Part shown: positions 32,058 to 35,398 of the stretch, piece by piece
How the letters are laid out: every line of letters starts with the position of its first letter
How positions within the stretch are numbered: position 1 is the first letter of the stretch
From: Bacillota bacterium
Lineage (GTDB): Bacteria > Bacillota > Clostridia > Christensenellales > UMGS416
Assembly: GCA_023428265.1 (NCBI GenBank)
Contig: JAEYYW010000153.1
Coordinates: forward strand, 1 to 35,398
Direction: 5' to 3'
DNA: 35,398 nucleotides
Position numbers and translations under genes: made by a program
The notes under the pieces: generated by a model
Databases searched by the model: none
Told to the model about the DNA's origin: nothing
Seen by the model: the letters and a program-made list of their open reading frames with translations, nothing else

Positions 32058-32300
32058 AAAAATAAAGCCCGTCCTATAGAAGGACAGGCTTTGCCTGCGG
32101 TACCACCTTGCATGGCGCTTCGCGCCCACTCATTGGCTGGGTTGCCCCCGCCTTCCGCTGTAACGGGCGGCCCCGTCTTGCCTACGGCTGTCGCTATCGG
32201 CGCACCCTCACGGGCCCATCGCGCGGATTCCCCCGCCGGGCTCGCACCCTCCCCGGCTCGCTTCAGGTTTCCACCGCGTTCCATCCCGATCATCGGTTTG
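32058..32300 (-). ncRNA. T-box riboswitch leader of trpS
   Basis: The minus strand shows the T-box core AAGGTGGTACCGC (32109-32097). A 12-bp terminator stem (32092-32081 with 32075-32064, loop UCUAU) ending in AUUUUUU follows. The T-box can pair instead with part of that stem as antiterminator. Upstream lies about 190 bases of GC-rich structured RNA for stem I and later stems. A UGG (Trp) triplet at 32218-32216, after a CCGCGC helix arm, is a candidate specifier. Given trpS downstream, tRNA-Trp is the expected ligand. Confidence 0.88.
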
Positions 32301-32305
32301 TGGAT

Positions 32306-32334
32306 ATTATATGCAAACCACGCATAAAGGTCAA
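32306..32334 (-). promoter_or_regulatory. Sigma-A promoter of the trpS operon
   Basis: Minus-strand TTGACC (32334-32329), a 17-base spacer, then a perfect TATAAT (32311-32306). The predicted start near 32299 marks the 5' end of the T-box leader. Confidence 0.75.
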
Positions 32335-32381
32335 TCACATCTTGAAATGAATGTCAAATGCCGACACCATCTCCGGTTATG

Positions 32382-32390
32382 TGATATAAT
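32382..32390 (+). promoter_or_regulatory. Extended -10 promoter of the PHP-domain gene
   Basis: TGATATAAT (TGn plus a perfect TATAAT) with no clear -35. The predicted start near 32397 lies after the in-frame ATGs at 32311 and 32347. This argues that the real start codon is the TTG at 32434. Confidence 0.5.
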
Positions 32391-32433
32391 ACCGCATGGT
32401 TTTGTAAAATCAACAGGAAAGGTCGTACTTGTT

Positions 32434-33159
32434 TTGAGAATCGCAGCGGACCTCCATTGCCACACGCTGGCCAGCGGCCATGCTTATTCCACGGCGGAGG
32501 AGGTCATACGGGCAGCGGCAGCGGCTGGGTTGAACGCCGTGGCGATCACTGATCACGGCCCAAACATGCCTGCAAACCTCGCAAATTGGTACTTTGAAAA
32601 CATGAGGGTCTTCCCCCGCGTTGCGTTTGGGGTGGAAATCTTCAGAGGCATAGAGGCAAACATCATTGACGACGCCGGAACCCTGGATGCGGACGCGGAT
32701 ATGATCAAGAGCTTGAATTTTATCGTGGCCAGCTGCCACACCGTCACGATTGCGGGGCCAAGTGCCGAATACTATACCGCCGCGTGCACAGGCGCAATGA
32801 AAAACCCGAGGGTCAATGTGATCGGCCACCCCGACGACGGCAGGATGCCGGTGATCTATGAAGAGCTGGTGCGCGTGGCCGCGGAAACCAACACGCTGCT
32901 GGAACTCAATAACCACTCCCTCTCCGCCCTGGCACCGCGCCAGAACGCCCCTGCCAACCTGCGGGAAATGTTGAAGCACTGCCGCAGACAAGGCGTGCCT
33001 GTGGTGGTTTCTTCAGACGCGCACATCTCCTTTTCCGTGGGGCGTTTTGACAACTCGCTGGCGCTCATCGAGGAAATCGGGTTTCCGGAGGAGCTTGTTG
33101 CAAACACATCTCTGGACAAGCTGAAGAGCCTTTTGCGCTTGAAGGGCTGGCAAGACTAG
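32434..33159 (+). CDS. PHP-domain phosphoesterase (YcdX type)
   Basis: The 241-aa product is a stand-alone PHP domain, a seven-stranded metal-dependent phosphoesterase fold as in E. coli YcdX. Metal-ligand motifs are ADLHCHT near residue 6, HAYST, ITDHGPN near 38, GIEANIID, SCH, VIGHPDDGR and SSDAHISF near the C terminus. The substrate is unknown; histidinol-phosphatase and polymerase-linked PHP proteins share the fold. The TTG start at 32434 fits the homologous N terminus and the promoter; AGGAAAGG lies 12 bases upstream, a long spacing. A clean terminator follows at 33168-33192. Confidence 0.87.
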   Translation: MRIAADLHCHTLASGHAYSTAEEVIRAAAAAGLNAVAITDHGPNMPANLANWYFENMRVFPRVAFGVEIFRGIEANIIDDAGTLDADADMIKSLNFIVASCHTVTIAGPSAEYYTAACTGAMKNPRVNVIGHPDDGRMPVIYEELVRVAAETNTLLELNNHSLSALAPRQNAPANLREMLKHCRRQGVPVVVSSDAHISFSVGRFDNSLALIEEIGFPEELVANTSLDKLKSLLRLKGWQD

Positions 33160-33167
33160 AGAGAAAG

Positions 33168-33192
33168 CACCGCCACATCGGGCGGTGTTTTT
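33168..33192 (+). terminator. Intrinsic terminator of the PHP-domain gene
   Basis: CACCGCC (33168-33174) and GGCGGTG (33181-33187) form a 7-bp stem around ACATCG, followed by TTTTT. It starts nine bases after the stop codon. Confidence 0.85.
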
Positions 33193-33241
33193 CATATTCG
33201 ACAATTGTATCTGGGAATATAGAAAACAACCCATCTGATTC

Positions 33242-33272
33242 GACCACATTCATATTGCGAACATACTATAAT
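33242..33272 (+). promoter_or_regulatory. Candidate promoter of the PIG-L gene (sigma-A -10 or sigma-K-like)
   Basis: A TATAAT at 33267-33272 has no good sigma-A -35. The overlapping CATACTATA (33262-33270) fits the mother-cell sigma-K -10 pattern CATAnnnTA, with GACC 16 bases upstream as a possible -35. Either reading puts the transcript start about 20 bases before the ATG at 33301. Confidence 0.35.
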
Positions 33273-33300
33273 TCTTCTACCGTTTTTGGCGGAGGCACAA

Positions 33301-34803
33301 ATGAAACGTCGGAGCATCGGCTTGTTCGTTCTGCTTGTCATAAGCGCCATGCACTTACAGGGGCAGGCGCTGGCTGAAGGCGGAGATAAGACCGCCGGGG
33401 ATATCACAATGCAATGCGGCGTCAGCGTATCCTCCAACGGCAGCGACAAAACGCTTTTAACCGATGGCAAGCATAGCACCGCATGGACCGCCGACAATGA
33501 TTCAAACCAGACTGTGGAGCTTGTGCTGCCCGATGACCTATCGGCTGCCGGCCTGTATGTGATGTGGAATGTGGTGCCCGGCCAATGGTCGCTGGAAGCC
33601 ATGGCGGAAGACGGTGACTGGCAGGAGGTCGATCTGGGCGCAGGGATGGGTTTTATCAATTGCTTTGTGACCCTGAACGACGGGTTGGCAAGGCTTCGGA
33701 TCACAACCGGATCCGGGTGGAAATGCTCCATCGCGGAAATCAGCATCTTTAGCAAGGGCTCTCTTCCGCAGGAGGTGCAGGTGTGGCAGAAGGCTCCCGA
33801 CAAAGCGGACCTGATGGTTGTATCAGCCCACCCGGACGATGAACACATCTATTTCGGCGGCACATTGCCCACATACGCCGGCCAGCGCAAGAAGCACACC
33901 GTCGTGGTCTATATGACCAGCAGCCCGATCATCCGGAAATTTGAAGCGCTGGATGGTCTTTGGGAGGTCGGTGTGCGGGAGTATCCGGTTTTCCTGCCGC
34001 TGGCCAATAAATACACCAGCACCGTGGACGACGCCGAACTGGCATGGGACGGGCTTGACAACACCGTCGGGTTGCTGGTGGAGCAGTTCCGGCGGTTTAT
34101 GCCCGATGTGGTGGTCACCCACGACCTGAATGGAGAATACGGGCACGGAGCCCATAAGCTGACGGCTCTTGCTGTCACGAAGGCCGTATTGGCAAGCGGG
34201 AGGCAGGAGAAATATCCGAGTTCGGCGCAGCAGTATTCCGCCTGGCAGGTAAAAAAGTGTTATCTTCACCTGTATGGCAAGAACACAGTGAGGATGGACT
34301 GGCAAGTTGAGCTGCCGGTGTTCGGGGGCAAAACGGCACTTCAGATGGCACAGGCCGGTTACGATCTGCATGTGTCGCAGCACTTTCGCGAAAGGCCTAT
34401 TCTGGATTCGGGAGACTATGACAACTCGCGCTTTGGCTTATACTATACCGCCGTGGGAGAAGACACCGGAAAAAGAGATTTCTTCGAAAACATTCCCGAT
34501 CAGCCCAAACCCACAGCCGGACCCGCTGCTTCACCTGCCCCAACCGCCGGACCCACGGCTGTTGTGATCAGCCTGCAAAGCTCTGCGCCCGATCCGTTGT
34601 CGGACTCGGTGGAGGCAGCTGCGTCTGTGCCGAAGGGGATGCGCATCACAAAAGACAGCGATCTGGCAATACGGGTTTTCCTGGCATTTGGCGCGGTCGC
34701 GTTTTTGGCGGCGGTGCTGCTTGCCTATCGGAAGAGCCAGATGGAAAGCCGGCGCCAGCCTCATCGCAGGGGCAGCCGCTCCCATGGCAGGATTATGACA
34801 TAA
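33301..34803 (+). CDS. Membrane-tethered PIG-L family deacetylase with discoidin-like domain
   Basis: The 500-aa product has a signal peptide (MKRRSIGLFV, cleaved near ALAEG). A beta-rich region at about 38-152 follows (SVSSNGSDKTLLTDGKHSTA start), resembling an F5/8-type C (discoidin) sugar-binding domain. Next is a PIG-L/LmbE domain at about 168-390 with the zinc motif SAHPDDEHIYFGG (HPDDE 177-181) and THDLNGEYGHGAHK. Then come a Pro/Ala/Thr linker, one membrane span (about 458-480) and a basic cytoplasmic tail. PIG-L enzymes remove N-acetyl groups from sugars; here the active site would face outside, so a cell-wall or exopolysaccharide sugar is a fair guess. GGAGG lies six bases before the ATG. 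Confidence 0.88.
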   Translation: MKRRSIGLFVLLVISAMHLQGQALAEGGDKTAGDITMQCGVSVSSNGSDKTLLTDGKHSTAWTADNDSNQTVELVLPDDLSAAGLYVMWNVVPGQWSLEAMAEDGDWQEVDLGAGMGFINCFVTLNDGLARLRITTGSGWKCSIAEISIFSKGSLPQEVQVWQKAPDKADLMVVSAHPDDEHIYFGGTLPTYAGQRKKHTVVVYMTSSPIIRKFEALDGLWEVGVREYPVFLPLANKYTSTVDDAELAWDGLDNTVGLLVEQFRRFMPDVVVTHDLNGEYGHGAHKLTALAVTKAVLASGRQEKYPSSAQQYSAWQVKKCYLHLYGKNTVRMDWQVELPVFGGKTALQMAQAGYDLHVSQHFRERPILDSGDYDNSRFGLYYTAVGEDTGKRDFFENIPDQPKPTAGPAASPAPTAGPTAVVISLQSSAPDPLSDSVEAAASVPKGMRITKDSDLAIRVFLAFGAVAFLAAVLLAYRKSQMESRRQPHRRGSRSHGRIMT

Positions 34804-34817
34804 AGCATAGTGGGTTT

Positions 34818-35398
34818 TCAGCCTGTGATCCGCTGCAACCGGCGGTTGATGAAAAACATCACCGATGCACCCACCAGCACAGCCGCTGCGGTCACGAGCA
34901 TGACAAGCTGCTTGTTGCCCATCAGGAACCCGTAAAGCGGCAAGCTTGCTTCTTCGGTGGCGAGGATAAACTGCTGGCCGATCAGTGTGCCGAGAAGCGC
35001 CGCGGCGGTGTTGACCGCGCCGTAGAAAGACAGGTAGTTGCTTTGATTGGTCTCCGGGATGAATTTATACGGCATCAAGGATGCCACTTGTGTGATCCCG
35101 GCGGCGAGCAAGAAGAAATAGAAGACCGATATCGGATACAGCCATTGATAGTTGGCCTTTGTGACAAACGCCAGGGAAAGATAATGCAGTGAGATCATCG
35201 CCGCCAGCGGCGCAAACAGTTTCACATCCCCATATCTGCTGATCAGCCGGCCCCAGATCGGCATGGCAATCAGCAGCACGGGAATGTTCAGCAGGTTCAC
35301 GGCGCTCAGGAAGGAATAGTTGATCCGAAGATCCTTCAGCAGATAAACCTGGTAAAACGGCCCGGGGATTGTGGACGCTGTCGTCCACATCACAATGA
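34818..35398 (-). CDS. Major facilitator superfamily permease, C-terminal part only
   Basis: The frame is open to the right edge; about 193 codons are visible, corresponding to the second half of a 12-span MFS protein (five to six hydrophobic spans). The segment PIWGRLISRYGDVKLFAP near residue 45 resembles the loop 8-9 motif of MFS carriers. The protein ends in FFINRRLQRITG. The substrate cannot be guessed. A GTG/ATG pair near 35393 is unlikely to be the true start because half the protein would be missing. It converges with the PIG-L gene, 14 bp away, with no clear terminator between. Confidence 0.8.
   Translation of the reverse strand, partial: IVMWTTASTIPGPFYQVYLLKDLRINYSFLSAVNLLNIPVLLIAMPIWGRLISRYGDVKLFAPLAAMISLHYLSLAFVTKANYQWLYPISVFYFFLLAAGITQVASLMPYKFIPETNQSNYLSFYGAVNTAAALLGTLIGQQFILATEEASLPLYGFLMGNKQLVMLVTAAAVLVGASVMFFINRRLQRITG

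Noticed and set aside
31188..32327. Long plus-strand open frame (379 codons) opposite trpS and its T-box leader
   Set aside because: It runs through the T-box and terminator regions, which are RNA structure, and shows no recognisable domain. trpS on the minus strand explains the DNA.
32311..32433. N-terminal extension of the PHP-domain protein from ATG 32311 or 32347
   Set aside because: The extension lies before the predicted transcript start, overlaps the divergent trpS promoter and is not similar to family N termini.
1..35398. CRISPR arrays, tRNA or rRNA genes, insertion sequences and prophage
   Set aside because: No evenly spaced repeats, transposase motifs, cloverleaf-like genes or phage proteins were seen by eye on either strand. 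A tRNA scan could still be run.

Overview
The window reads as a chromosomal segment of a spore-forming Bacillota of the class Clostridia. The evidence is a complete eight-gene spoIIIA sporulation operon, TPP and T-box leaders of Firmicute type, Asp23/AmaP envelope genes, GNGG-type Shine-Dalgarno sites ahead of most genes, and sigma-A-like promoters. Base composition is moderately GC-rich. The genus cannot be fixed from the sequence alone. I saw no tRNA, rRNA, CRISPR array, insertion sequence or phage gene. Most of the window is conserved core genome.

Layout, left to right. (1) 1-6641, minus strand: miaB-mutS-mutL-miaA, joining mismatch repair with two successive steps of tRNA A37 modification; miaA runs off the left edge. 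(2) 6758-8235: a YfbR-type 5'-nucleotidase (minus) and a TPP-riboswitch-controlled thiamine transporter gene thiT (plus) diverge from overlapping promoters. (3) 8225-11691: pgi (minus), then a membrane-anchored protein of unknown role and a DUF3810 metallopeptidase-like membrane protein (plus). A promoter-hairpin-U-run unit with no obvious gene lies between the last two. (4) 11746-18608, minus: asp23-amaP-DUF2273-nusB-tsaD-like-folD-xseA-xseB-ispA-DUF212-pduL, tightly packed and often overlapping, with a good sigma-A promoter ahead of asp23. (5) 18665-23544, minus: spoIIIAA to spoIIIAH, the forespore-mother cell channel. SpoIIIAF is unusually short and is followed by a 149-bp gap holding a spaced repeat. 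(6) 23694-26278, plus: an FAD-dependent oxidoreductase and an RlmI-type rRNA methyltransferase. (7) 26316-29102, minus: a TIGR04086-type membrane protein, a DacF-like D-Ala-D-Ala carboxypeptidase with a hairpin that buries its ribosome site, and a CE7 acetyl esterase. (8) 29225-29941, plus: glycerophosphodiester phosphodiesterase. (9) 29988-32334, minus: a T-box-regulated trpS operon with a GNAT acetyltransferase and a DUF2284 cysteine-rich protein. (10) 32434-34803, plus: a PHP-family phosphoesterase and a membrane-tethered PIG-L deacetylase. (11) A truncated MFS permease (minus) at the right edge.

No wholly new multi-gene system is evident. The points most worth a second look are non-coding or divergent: the dacF leader hairpin, the orphan promoter/terminator unit at 10377-10476, the short SpoIIIAF and its gap, the TsaD paralogue, the HD-to-HE change in the YfbR homologue, and the three-part PIG-L protein. 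Start codons were set from Shine-Dalgarno spacing and promoter position. Several genes start further in than the longest open frame.
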